Shown piece after piece: positions 1 to 7,731 of a stretch of DNA of 52,485 nucleotides. The notes under the pieces were generated by a model. That model made no database searches. It saw only the letters and a list, made by a program, of their open reading frames with translations, and was not told the DNA's origin. Numbering within the stretch: position 1 is the stretch's first letter; each line of letters opens with the position of its first letter. A program made the translations under genes and the position numbers. Source of the DNA: Clostridiales bacterium (GTDB lineage Bacteria; Bacillota; Clostridia; Saccharofermentanales; Saccharofermentanaceae); contig JAGCXQ010000016.1 in the NCBI GenBank assembly GCA_017961235.1, forward strand, positions 1 through 52,485, read 5' to 3'.

Positions 1-106
1 ACCCGGCAATTCTCAATTCTTTATCTTTATCAGATAAGTTAAACATTGAAAAGTATTCATCTATATTACGCCCCCATGGGACAACACTATTTAATTGAAA
101 TGCCAT
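1..106 (-). CDS. N-terminus of a SAM-dependent methyltransferase-like protein (partial)
   Basis: The reading frame starts at an ATG at 106 and runs leftward off the window, so only about 35 residues are visible. They begin MAFQLNSVVPWGRNIDEY and continue with FSMFNLSDKDKELRIAG. From memory this N-terminal pattern (LNSVVPWGR, then a DEYxxMF segment) is typical of a small family of class I SAM-dependent methyltransferases. The SAM-binding motif itself would lie outside the window, so the function is inferred. A GGGAAG ribosome binding site lies 7 bases before the ATG and supports this start. Confidence 0.6.
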   Translation of the reverse strand, partial: MAFQLNSVVPWGRNIDEYFSMFNLSDKDKELRIAG

Positions 107-150
107 TTACAATCTTCCCTTCACCATAAAATTCCGATTTGTATAACAGA

Positions 151-588
151 TTATCCCATGTTCTTTTGCGTAACATAAATATGTCCGATCCCAAATAGAA
201 CAGCAAAACCCGCAAGTAGCCAGTGCCGGAGCAGCAAACCGCTTATAAGAAAAATGCATGTGGGGAGCACCGCCAACGCCAGCGCTCTATTCCGGGTCTT
301 TCTTTTCAGATAGCCTGCGTACACTAACCAATATGCGGCAAGCAGGCATCCGTTTCCGGCAAGGTAAAGGAGCATTTCAAACACACTGGAAAAACCGAAC
401 TTCCAGACCAGCAAAGGAAACCACATTAAAACTATGCACGCATATCTGCCGATCTGTTCTATCACATTCATGAGTCGATTTGTGCAATTATTCTTCTTGT
501 CTTTATTCTTCAGCGCGTAGACGATGTTTGGTATCAGCATCAGTATTACGATAACTGCTCCAAAAACGTTGATCCATCCAAACTCCAT
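151..588 (-). CDS. Small polytopic membrane protein
   Basis: A protein of about 145 residues with four to five hydrophobic segments: residues ~5-25, 45-65, 70-90, 98-112 and 115-130. I do not recognise a named family. The start MEFGWINVFG, the LMLIPN motif, the later VIEQIGR and the closing IGHI motif match the N-terminal membrane domain of the hydrolase at 4051-5613 (MLLIPN, LFERIGE, IGHI) in the same order and spacing. The two are therefore probably paralogues, one standing alone and one fused to an enzyme. The ATG at 588 is preferred because a GAGAGA sits 5 bases upstream; a GTG at 600 is the alternative. It probably acts in the cytoplasmic membrane; its role is unknown. Confidence 0.65.
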   Translation of the reverse strand: MEFGWINVFGAVIVILMLIPNIVYALKNKDKKNNCTNRLMNVIEQIGRYACIVLMWFPLLVWKFGFSSVFEMLLYLAGNGCLLAAYWLVYAGYLKRKTRNRALALAVLPTCIFLISGLLLRHWLLAGFAVLFGIGHIYVTQKNMG

Positions 589-639
589 ATATTCTCTCAC
601 ATACTCCAGTTTTTCGAGCTGATTATACTACATGGTGAA

Positions 640-1056
640 TCATTTCTTGTATTCATACATGACGACGTCAGCAGCAACGCTTATTCCACCCGCCTTTTCA
701 TAACATCTGCAAGCAGACACGTTGCCGGTGTTTGTCATCAAAAACATTTTACGGCAGCCCAGGCTTTTTGAATGTGCATACACAAATCTGACCAATTCCG
801 TTCCATAACTAAGATTCTGATAACCAGCCATAATATCTATTGCGTGTAGATAATAAGTCTTTCGTCCACCGGGTTCATTTAAAACATAACCGTATGCAAA
901 TCCAATTGCTTTTTCGTCGTCTACGGCAATATAACCGTATGCGTTCTTTTCATCCAAAAATGCTTTCAGCACGGTCTCATCGTATTTTGTGTTCTCATCA
1001 TCAATAAAGTCCAGCAGCAACGCAAGATTTGATTCTGCTAACAGTTCACACTTCAT
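640..1056 (-). CDS. GNAT-family N-acetyltransferase
   Basis: A protein of 138 residues with the GCN5-related acetyltransferase layout. It has a central strand (AIGFAYGYVL), a YYLHAIDIMAGYQNLSYGTELVRF segment in the place of the acetyl-CoA binding motif A, and a C-terminal NTGNVSACRCYEKAG segment typical of motif B. It most resembles the small AAC(3)-I-like group, but the substrate cannot be told from sequence and resistance should not be assumed. The glycine-rich RxxGxG/A loop is poorly conserved here (GYQNLSYG). The ATG at 1056 is chosen over the one at 1095 because GAGGGGGG lies 8 bases upstream of it. No operon partner is evident; 145 bases separate it from the gene upstream. Confidence 0.75.
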   Translation of the reverse strand: MKCELLAESNLALLLDFIDDENTKYDETVLKAFLDEKNAYGYIAVDDEKAIGFAYGYVLNEPGGRKTYYLHAIDIMAGYQNLSYGTELVRFVYAHSKSLGCRKMFLMTNTGNVSACRCYEKAGGISVAADVVMYEYKK

Positions 1057-1157
1057 ATCATCCGCCCCCCTCAAACCTCGATTTGTCATACTCATTTAAC
1101 TACATCATCTTCTTGAATTATACACCCCTACTTTTTGTCGATTATATTGCGATGTTG

Positions 1158-2480
1158 TTATATCTTCTCTTCAACCAGTTCTCTTATATCCAGATTGGCA
1201 TCCCACATGCATTCGTTTCGCATAACATCTGTCAGCTCACCGCGTTCGATCAGATCTTCGATCGTATACTCTCTGCAGCAGGAACACAGTGTAGTATTGT
1301 ACACCCACATAAGGAAACTAACAGGCAAAGTTTTATGTAAATCACGGATCACTTGTCCGATCCCGTGCCATACGCCCTCATTCTCCTCCTCGATCGGAAT
1401 GCTTTCAAGCATTGAAAGAATATACGATTCATCCGAAGGATCGTAGTTTCTAATAAGCATGCTGAGGCAATCAGCGTCAAAGCCATTCTCGAGGTTTTTT
1501 CTAGCATATTCGCGTATACCGTCTCCCGCTACCTCGGCCAAAGCACTGTGACAGGCAGCTCTCAGCTCCTCATCTCCTTCACTACTCCACTTCAGAAGAA
1601 GCCCTGGATCCAAAGGCCAGGCAAATCTCGGGGTATCAAAGACAGAAACGATCTGCGTACGCAATACAGTAGAGTCTGCATTCTCCGCAGCTTTCGCAAG
1701 TTCTATGATTTCCTGATCCTCCATGTTTCGGACACCCAAACGGAGAATAGCGATCCCCTTAAGATTCGGATCGGCTTTCAATTCTACTATCACTTCCGAA
1801 GCAGTAAGTTTGTTTTTCTTTCTCGTGATCTTCTTCCCGAAATCCTTACTGTACTCCAGATCGTTATTGCAGAAGGCCTTGATCTCAGGAGATGTTTCCG
1901 ATAGTTTCAGAAGATGCTCACGTGTCTCTTCTTCACCGTATTGTTCTTCCAGCCTACTGTAAAACCAGATGAATTCACTTTCCGCATCATCTCCCAAGGA
2001 AATGTACCACTCGCCGATATCCGTCGCAATTTTCTCCGCGACCTTCCAGGAGTGGTTATTCACGAGTTTTATCGCGAGGTATTCCAAGTTAAACCGCAGT
2101 TGGATGTAATCTTCCTTCAGTTCTTCATAAGGAGTATTCTTCACTGTTTTCCACAGATCTAAATATTTTCGAAGCACGATTCGCCTCTGATCGAATTCCA
2201 TCAGGAGATCCGACAGATACTGGATCTCATCCGCAACATTATCGATCTTCGTGGAAGCAAAGCTTTCTATCGCCGTTTTTATAAAGGGCTCCGGATCGTC
2301 AAAGAGACTGACCAAATCTGCGGTCAGAAAAGCTCTGGATCCCTCGCACTGCATATCAAAGGTATAGTCCTTGCGGCATGCGTTCAGTATGGCCTCCCGG
2401 TATTTCACGGGATCCTCTTTCGCGATCAGATACGCACGGCCATGTCCTGCTTTCAGATAGTGTTCAAAATCAAATTTCAT
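1158..2480 (-). CDS. Uncharacterised protein with HEAT-like alpha-helical repeats
   Basis: A soluble protein of 440 residues with no signal peptide or membrane segment. It is rich in short amphipathic helices. Residues ~225-400 look like degenerate HEAT/armadillo repeats (for example the stretch GIAILRLGVRNMEDQEIIELAK and the segment around ELRAACHSALAEVA). The C-terminus carries a cysteine cluster (CSCCREYTIEDLIERG). HEAT proteins usually act as binding scaffolds, so no enzymatic activity is suggested. The N-terminus begins MKFDFEHYLKAGHGRAYLI. The ribosome binding site is weak. The gene stands alone, convergent with nothing and separated from its neighbours by 100-180 bases. Confidence 0.65.
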   Translation of the reverse strand: MKFDFEHYLKAGHGRAYLIAKEDPVKYREAILNACRKDYTFDMQCEGSRAFLTADLVSLFDDPEPFIKTAIESFASTKIDNVADEIQYLSDLLMEFDQRRIVLRKYLDLWKTVKNTPYEELKEDYIQLRFNLEYLAIKLVNNHSWKVAEKIATDIGEWYISLGDDAESEFIWFYSRLEEQYGEEETREHLLKLSETSPEIKAFCNNDLEYSKDFGKKITRKKNKLTASEVIVELKADPNLKGIAILRLGVRNMEDQEIIELAKAAENADSTVLRTQIVSVFDTPRFAWPLDPGLLLKWSSEGDEELRAACHSALAEVAGDGIREYARKNLENGFDADCLSMLIRNYDPSDESYILSMLESIPIEEENEGVWHGIGQVIRDLHKTLPVSFLMWVYNTTLCSCCREYTIEDLIERGELTDVMRNECMWDANLDIRELVEEKI

Positions 2481-2660
2481 TTTGTTTCGGATGATTCAGT
2501 ATATTAATACACTCTTCCCAACGAAGAATCTTCCCTCAGTATGGTTCTATTATAGCAGTATCAGACTGAGATTACCCCATGCATTTCCAGGTAAAAACTA
2601 AGGACTGGAATTATCGCATACAATATAATTCTTAGTTCATTAACTTCAGTATCTTCCAGT

Positions 2661-3287
2661 CTAGAACCATGCTTTATGCATTTGATTAAGAAAATTCTTA
2701 GACAGATCAACGCGGTTTCCGGGAAGAACCGAATCAATTGAACAATATGGACAGATTGCCGTCTTACCATCTCTATCATTTATCCAATTCTCTATTTCAC
2801 TTGGAGCAAATACTTTCAGACAATAAAAGCAACCACACACCGTGCTTTCTGACAATAAGCCTTCATTTGCAGTACAATATCGATGTGCTTTTTCGACATC
2901 ATTTGAATCCAGCCCCCATGAATAGCAATCGAAGAACCCTTTTGTATATTTCAAGTCTTTGTAATCGATAATCATCCCATGATCATTATCGAGTTTACAG
3001 CCTTTATCAAACTTCGTTTGATTTAGGAAATCCTTCACAAAAGCCAAATCACTGAATGAGATACAATACAGAAAATAATTGCGGATATCAAAGTCATTTC
3101 CCTCTTCATCATAAAATGGATACATACTTTCACTATCCCCAAAATCGATGAAGATTAGTCCCTGTTTTGTTTCCAGTGTTATCCTTCCATCAGAAACAAC
3201 ATCGCAAAAAATAGATTTGTGTTTCCACTGGCCAATTATATTCTTTTCCTCATTGCATCTGGGCGAAATAAGAATCAATTCTCTCAT
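2661..3287 (-). CDS. Uncharacterised cytoplasmic protein with C-terminal zinc-ribbon-like motif
   Basis: A protein of 208 residues. The N-terminal part (MRELILISPRCNEEKN) does not match anything I can name. The C-terminus has CGCFYCLKVFAPSEIENW followed by ICPYCSIDSVLPG, giving paired CxxC motifs that probably bind zinc. This C-terminal signature recurs in a widespread family of small bacterial proteins of unknown role, usually annotated only as cytoplasmic protein. The ATG at 3287 is preferred because AAGAAGG lies 8 bases upstream; a longer form from 3311 has no such site. It sits alone in the accessory left arm, next to the first copy of the 115 bp repeat. Confidence 0.7.
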   Translation of the reverse strand: MRELILISPRCNEEKNIIGQWKHKSIFCDVVSDGRITLETKQGLIFIDFGDSESMYPFYDEEGNDFDIRNYFLYCISFSDLAFVKDFLNQTKFDKGCKLDNDHGMIIDYKDLKYTKGFFDCYSWGLDSNDVEKAHRYCTANEGLLSESTVCGCFYCLKVFAPSEIENWINDRDGKTAICPYCSIDSVLPGNRVDLSKNFLNQMHKAWF

Positions 3288-3372
3288 AGTTAAGCCTTCT
3301 TCACGCACCACATATATCTATTTCTCCGAACAACGTTCATGCACGATTTTTTGTTCATCATCCTGTTTATTG

Positions 3373-3488
3373 CTAAACTAAGGATTTTCCTCATTACATG
3401 ATCATTATATCACCAAAAAAGTTCTTAATTGAGGGACATGGAATGAAAACGACGACCGGATCGCTTACTATCCAATCGTCGTTCCATG
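3373..3488. repeat. 115 bp repeat, copy 1, ending in an invariant hairpin
   Basis: This stretch recurs at 7428-7542 in the same orientation. The left half (starting CTAAACTAAGGATTT) has several substitutions and a one-base indel between copies. The right 55 bases, from GGACATGGAATG to GTCGTTCCATG, are identical. The identical part folds back on itself: CATGGAA with TTCCATG, CGACGA with TCGTCG, and GGAT with ATCC, around an eight-base loop CGCTTACT. No open reading frame explains it. Confidence 0.85.
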
Positions 3489-3520
3489 TTTATGTCTATC
3501 TTTCCAATGTTTACTGAATC

Positions 3521-3561
3521 GCCCTACAGTAACTGGCCGAACGAATGTGTAGGGCTTTTTC
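3521..3561 (+). terminator. Hairpin with T-run, possible terminator
   Basis: GCCCTACA at 3521-3528 pairs with TGTAGGGC at 3549-3556, followed on the plus strand by TTTTT. The loop of 20 bases is long for an intrinsic terminator. No plus-strand gene ends here, so it may be a relic of the mobile DNA that once filled this region. Confidence 0.35.
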
Positions 3562-3567
3562 ACTAAC

Positions 3568-3832
3568 TACAATAATTTCTTACGGATTTCTCTAAGAAAT
3601 TGTTTGCTTAACTCTTGTGGCTTATAGAAGAACTTTTTCTCTGCAGACGCAAGCTGACCGGCTTCCTGTTTTATTCTCAATAATTCAAAAGAACAGATGT
3701 AGTCACTTATCTGAAATAGCTTGTAGTCATATGGTTTCACAACACGAAAATCTACATCGGAAAAGTTTATACTGAATACAGTTTAACCATGTTTTTAATC
3801 TCTTGCTGTCCATTGTCATAGTACACGATGTA
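3568..3832 (-). pseudogene. Decayed C-terminal fragment of a DUF3800 protein
   Basis: Read leftward, the DNA encodes YIVYYDNGQQEIKNM, then needs a frame change near 3765-3785. It continues as FSINFSDVDFRVVKPYDYKL and FQISDYICSFELL, and ends REIRKKLL followed by a TAG stop at 3568-3570. The pattern YYDNGQ, then VKPxDYKLFQxxDxxCxxELL, then a lysine-rich end is the usual C-terminal third of DUF3800 proteins, a family often found with mobile and defence elements. The N-terminal two thirds are missing and the remnant is frameshifted, so it cannot make a working protein. Confidence 0.7.
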
Positions 3833-3861
3833 TTATAGCAGAGGCGTTGATTCATTTGTCA

Positions 3862-3987
3862 TCAGAATACGTTGTATTCATCATCAGCCTCTGTCATTAG
3901 GATATCACAAGCAGCTCCGCCAATTATCGTGTAACAATCAGAATATTCTTTGAATCTTTCTATGAAACTCTCTATTCCTTCTACCAT
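3862..3987 (-). pseudogene. Truncated N-terminus of an AbiEii/AbiGii-type nucleotidyltransferase
   Basis: An ATG at 3987 opens a 41-codon frame reading MVEGIESFIERFKEYSDC, then YTIIGGAACDILMTEADDEY, before a TGA at 3862. The IIGGxACDxxMTEAD stretch is characteristic of nucleotidyltransferase-fold proteins of the AbiEii/AbiGii toxin group, which normally continue with FRATKDIDM and run to roughly 200-300 residues. Here the frame is cut just before the catalytic aspartates and runs into the DUF3800 fragment. It is therefore a dead remnant. Whether a partner antitoxin once existed cannot be seen. Confidence 0.65.
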
Positions 3988-4050
3988 TGCGTTTCCTCGA
4001 TTATAGCATAGAGAATCACCGGCCTGAAAATGGAAGTATCTGCATAATGT

Positions 4051-5613
4051 TTAGTTCTGCGAACCGAGAAATCTCTTAATGATCTCGGAAACCTCTTCCG
4101 GTGTTTCGTAATGCGGGGTATGGCCGCCGCCTTCGATCATCTCGAATTCTTTCGCCGGCGCCGTTATTTGTTCGAAATACTGCTCTACCAGAGAACAATT
4201 GCAAATATAGTCATACTCTCCTGAAATGAAGAGCATCGGAACCTGATACCTCATGCCGTAATCGTAGATATTGTAGTTGAATACTGTATCCATAAGTGAT
4301 TTTTCCAGAGCATAGTATCTGTCCGTGTCCATCTGCTTTAATACCCATCTGACATCATCTACACCCGTATATGGTGAGAACAGCGCAAGAACAATGGTAT
4401 TGGCCTTATTCTTCGCCTTATGATATTTTGTTGTCGCCTTTCTGAGACGAAGATAATCTGTCAGAGTGTCACCACTAAGATACTTTGCGCGGGCATCTTC
4501 CAAAGAAGAGGTATCATCTCCCTTTGCGGTTGCTTTTGCCAATGCATCTTCATAGGACAGCCGATCTGATTCCTGACAAGAGACGAACTGGCCGATTCCG
4601 ATATAGGATGCCACTTTTTCACTATGCTCCCTGATATAGCTGGTACCGACAATAGTTCCATAGGAATGGCACATAAGGATAACCTTATCCGTATTAAATC
4701 TCTGTAGAAGATAGTCAACCATCTCATCCGTATCACTTAGTGCCGTTTCAAAACTGACAGTCATATTCTCCGCATCGTTGCCCGAATTTTTAAAGTACGT
4801 TCTCCCGCAGCCTCTTTGATCCCAGCAGACAACGGTATAATCGTCGATGAGCGGATCAGAATATACATAGGATATCGGAGAATCCGGACCTCCCGGGCCG
4901 CCATGAATGTAGAGGATCACGGGATTGTGTATATCCTTACCCCGGATCTGGATATACTGCTCCTGGCCTCCGATAGTAACATACCCTGACTTATTGATTC
5001 CTTTGGATGTATCGATGAAATTTTTAAACCAGTTGATATTGCGTCCGCCGATCGCTACGATAATCAGCAGAAAAACAGCACAAATGGGGATCAGAATGAT
5101 GATCCTTATCACCTTCAGCACTTTTTTCGTTTTCTTCTTCAGGACAACTTCATTACGGTGCATAAGATGGATCCCGATATGGCCGATCGAGAGTATGATC
5201 GTACTTATGATCAGGAATATGTTGGTTCCATAGATACCTAGAAAGAAGAAAGCAACACAAGGAAGCGACGCTCCCGCCACAGGGAAGCCCGCAAAACTTG
5301 AATACATATCCGCCATCGTCTTTTCACTTCTGAAATACCGTATCCAATAAAGCTCATAGAGTACCATCAGGACAACTGCTACAATCAGCCACAACGACCA
5401 CAGGGTAAACGGGCGGATATTAAAATCAGAGAAAATGGGTGCCAGGCACATATTGCCGGCTTCTCCGATCCGCTCGAAAAGAAGCAGCACTTTATTCTCG
5501 TTTCCGACATATTTGTCATAGTCGCAAGGCTTATTCTTCGCCCAGATAAAGTTCGGAATAAGCAGCATTGCTAAAAATATCAACCCGATGTACGAAAACC
5601 CAAAGTGAACCAT
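4051..5613 (-). CDS. Alpha/beta hydrolase (peptidase S33-like) with N-terminal membrane domain
   Basis: A protein of 520 residues in two parts. Residues 1-~160 form a multi-pass membrane domain and ~168-190 another helix (IRIIILIPICAVFLLIIVAI). Residues ~210-520 are an alpha/beta hydrolase close to proline iminopeptidases: HGGPGG oxyanion motif at ~238-242, WDQRGCGRT at ~264-272, nucleophile motif CHSYG with Ser ~317, an acid in SGEYDY and the catalytic His in GGGHTPHYE near the end. The nucleophile elbow has Cys where Gly is commonest (GxSxG becomes CHSYG). The hydrolase domain could face either side of the membrane; the substrate is unknown. The membrane domain is a paralogue of the protein at 151-588. 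Start 5613 is the first ATG and suits the membrane domain. Confidence 0.8.
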   Translation of the reverse strand: MVHFGFSYIGLIFLAMLLIPNFIWAKNKPCDYDKYVGNENKVLLLFERIGEAGNMCLAPIFSDFNIRPFTLWSLWLIVAVVLMVLYELYWIRYFRSEKTMADMYSSFAGFPVAGASLPCVAFFFLGIYGTNIFLIISTIILSIGHIGIHLMHRNEVVLKKKTKKVLKVIRIIILIPICAVFLLIIVAIGGRNINWFKNFIDTSKGINKSGYVTIGGQEQYIQIRGKDIHNPVILYIHGGPGGPDSPISYVYSDPLIDDYTVVCWDQRGCGRTYFKNSGNDAENMTVSFETALSDTDEMVDYLLQRFNTDKVILMCHSYGTIVGTSYIREHSEKVASYIGIGQFVSCQESDRLSYEDALAKATAKGDDTSSLEDARAKYLSGDTLTDYLRLRKATTKYHKAKNKANTIVLALFSPYTGVDDVRWVLKQMDTDRYYALEKSLMDTVFNYNIYDYGMRYQVPMLFISGEYDYICNCSLVEQYFEQITAPAKEFEMIEGGGHTPHYETPEEVSEIIKRFLGSQN

Positions 5614-5671
5614 ATTCTAACAACCTACGATTTTTCCTTATAACCTAAATAATTATCTAACTTCGTCTTAT

Positions 5672-7123
5672 CTACTTCTTTAATACATTCGCAATTGTAT
5701 AATACTTCTGATTTGAACTATTGGGTTTTTCAGGAATTGTTATGCCAACTTTTCCACTTTCAATCAAAGGTTTAATGTACCGTTTTATTGCATAAGTAGG
5801 CGTAGTAACACCTAGGAACTCTGCTATTTCAATTCTCGTTCTAGGCGTCAAACAGAAATCAAGTATATCATTTGTAATATCATCACTGTTTTTGGCCTTG
5901 TATGGATAATTAAACAGAACTACTGTAAATTCGCCTCTGGCATTAATGAATTCCGGCGAACACAATCCTGCTTTTTGCATTTCGGATCTAATCGTTGGAA
6001 TACCAGAATACCTATTCTCCGTTAATTTTAGTGTTTCCATGGCTGTAGCAAGAACGGGATTGCGAGTATCAGATTGCATTTTGCCGAGTTGGCTAACGCT
6101 AATTCGACCATATAATCCACCTGGATTCTTAACTTCCAGACGATCGCTATACATCGTTAATTGAATAGGCATTCCTTCAGTGTGAATACTATAATCTCTA
6201 TGCACTATGGCATTAAGTATTACCTCTCGGACTGCAGTTATTGGGTATTCAATTTTATCCTCTCTTTTTCCAGAATTCGAATCTATCGATGTGCTCACTC
6301 TCATGTTGTTTTTTACAAATTGAATGGCACCATTTAGCATATCCTCAACAGTACCTTCTATTCTTCTGCTGTCTGCAAATCTCGCTCCATTATCAACCAA
6401 AGATCCCATCTCATTGCCATAAACGGCAGTAGCGATGATAGACAATTGAGGGAAATACGCTTGAGGATAAAGACCAAACAGCAGTACTGCGGTTAAAGTG
6501 AAGGTTCCGTTCCTTGTTATGCTCATTAATTCATTAAGTTGTTCGTCATCTATTTTAGAAAGATTAGGCTTATTCTCTTTGCATAACACCCTATACTTAT
6601 TAAGTTTCTCAATGTCCATTGAATTGATATCAGCTCTGTCAACCGGTCTGATATCATCTAAGTACTTCTTCCGATATGCCTCATAGCTGTAGATCTCGTA
6701 ATCCGTCATAGGCTCATCTGATTCACCGCAACGAACATACGAACTCTTAATTATTCCACGCCCTTTGTGATAACATGGACGGCTAGTTATTTCTATTCCA
6801 GGTATTTCAGCGACAACTATGTCCCTTCCGTCAATCGTAGCAGATGAGATAAGTGGTCTTACTGGAGGTTCCATTTCCTTGCATTGATTATTTATTCTTA
6901 TCTGAATATCTTGAACATCGTACACTCCAGTCAACGCATAACCACCAGCTTCATCAATGCCGAAGATAATAATTCCGCCATCGTCTTGGTTCGAAAAACT
7001 GGACAGTGTATCATACAACTTCTCTGGACACCCTTTCTTGGCGGCCTTGATTTCGATCACTTGAGACTCGTGCTTTTTTTCTATAACTTGCTTAACCAGC
7101 GATTCAATATCAGCAAACTCCAT
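5672..7123 (-). CDS. AlbA_2-domain, GHKL-ATPase-like putative transcriptional regulator (COG2865 type)
   Basis: A protein of 483 residues. The N-terminal AlbA_2/Schlafen-type DNA-binding domain spans about residues 15-130 (ESQVIEIKAAKKG, then GGIIIFGIDE). A middle GHKL-ATPase-like segment shows REVILNAIVHRDYS and the NPGGLYG motif. The C-terminal ~65 residues look like a winged helix (TRIEIAEFLGVTTPTYAIKR). Such proteins are annotated as putative transcriptional regulators or RecG-related helicases, but no helicase motifs are present here. The ATG at 7123 has AAAGGAGG 5 bases upstream and is preferred over the start at 7174. Upstream lie five regularly spaced TTTTCAAAA-like motifs, suggesting autoregulation (inference). 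It lies between two copies of a 115 bp repeat. Confidence 0.8.
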   Translation of the reverse strand: MEFADIESLVKQVIEKKHESQVIEIKAAKKGCPEKLYDTLSSFSNQDDGGIIIFGIDEAGGYALTGVYDVQDIQIRINNQCKEMEPPVRPLISSATIDGRDIVVAEIPGIEITSRPCYHKGRGIIKSSYVRCGESDEPMTDYEIYSYEAYRKKYLDDIRPVDRADINSMDIEKLNKYRVLCKENKPNLSKIDDEQLNELMSITRNGTFTLTAVLLFGLYPQAYFPQLSIIATAVYGNEMGSLVDNGARFADSRRIEGTVEDMLNGAIQFVKNNMRVSTSIDSNSGKREDKIEYPITAVREVILNAIVHRDYSIHTEGMPIQLTMYSDRLEVKNPGGLYGRISVSQLGKMQSDTRNPVLATAMETLKLTENRYSGIPTIRSEMQKAGLCSPEFINARGEFTVVLFNYPYKAKNSDDITNDILDFCLTPRTRIEIAEFLGVTTPTYAIKRYIKPLIESGKVGITIPEKPNSSNQKYYTIANVLKK

Positions 7124-7134
7124 AGCAGCCTCCT

Positions 7135-7225
7135 TTTTCAAAATAGTACTATTATTTCCAAAATTATTCAACACTTTTCAAAAAAGATCATGTGTTTTTC
7201 AAAATCTTTACCACCATTTTTAAAA
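7135..7225 (-). repeat. Five TTTTCAAAA-like iterons at two-helical-turn spacing
   Basis: TTTTCAAAA occurs exactly at 7135, 7175 and 7196, and with one mismatch at 7155 (TTTCCAAAA) and 7217 (TTTTTAAAA). Start-to-start spacings are 20, 20, 21 and 21 bases, that is two turns of B-DNA, so all five would sit on one face. They fill the leader between a TATAAT-like -10 (reverse complement at 7262-7267) and the start codon of the AlbA_2 gene. Confidence 0.6.
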
Positions 7226-7261
7226 TCTTTCTGGAATTTAGTCAGAAGGTTTTCTAAAACT

Positions 7262-7267
7262 ATTATA
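7262..7267 (-). promoter_or_regulatory. Possible -10 box for the AlbA_2 gene
   Basis: A perfect TATAAT on the minus strand, in a run of TA-rich DNA, lies about 140 bases before the AlbA_2 start codon. No good -35 is seen; TAGTAA at 17 bases is weak. The iterons would lie downstream of the transcription start. Confidence 0.35.
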
Positions 7268-7427
7268 TATAGTATAGCGGCTTATTACTAACAATTCGTT
7301 TTTGGGAAAAACACAACGGTGAGTTGGATAATTTATTCCGCCTCACCGTCGTCAGTTCATCTAATCTGTTTATTTTCGCATCTGATCATTCGCTTACAAT
7401 TGAATAGTCTGTTATATTCCTGATTTT

Positions 7428-7542
7428 CTAAACTAAGGATTTCCCTCGTTACATGATCATCATATCACCAAAAAGTTCGAATTTGAAGGACATGGAATGA
7501 AAACGACGACCGGATCGCTTACTATCCAATCGTCGTTCCATG
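7428..7542. repeat. 115 bp repeat, copy 2, ending in an invariant hairpin
   Basis: Partner of the copy at 3373-3488, in direct orientation about 4.05 kb away. The last 55 bases are identical between copies and form the stem-loop described there, while the first 60 have diverged. The two copies bracket the decayed DUF3800/AbiEii remnants, the membrane hydrolase and the AlbA_2 gene. Confidence 0.85.
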
Positions 7543-7731
7543 GGCGCATCTTTCGCGTTACTATTATAACTTTTGTTAAATGCTTGTTAAATCCCGTTTT
7601 TTGATTTAACAATTTTACGCAAACCCTTAATTTGCAGGGGCTCCCAGACACGCTTTTTAGTTTTGTGTAGTCAGGACAATTAGGATATTAGTCGGAATCG
7701 AAAGATTTGAACGAATACGCACCAATTCTCG
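7543..7731. other. Non-coding spacer with TTTAACAA repeats
   Basis: I see no gene. The minus strand carries GGGATTTAACAAGCATTTAACAAAAG, split here as GGGATTTAACAAGC and ATTTAACAAAAG, two TTTAACAA units in tandem. Short tandem TTTAACAA motifs of this sort often lie at the ends of integrated elements, but I see no integrase nearby, so this is only a possible element scar. Confidence 0.3.

Noticed and set aside
640..1056. Aminoglycoside resistance gene
   Set aside because: The GNAT protein only loosely resembles AAC(3)-I enzymes and the acetyl-CoA loop is degenerate, so no resistance role is claimed.
7313..7350. Terminator from the ACGGTGAG/CTCACCGT stem
   Set aside because: The stem is perfect over 8 bases but the loop is long and no T-run follows on either strand.
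7685..7725. tRNA 3'-end remnant (GGAATCGAAAGATTTGAAC) as an attachment site
   Set aside because: Similarity to the tRNA-Ser T-arm region is too weak and there is no exact repeat of the tRNA end.
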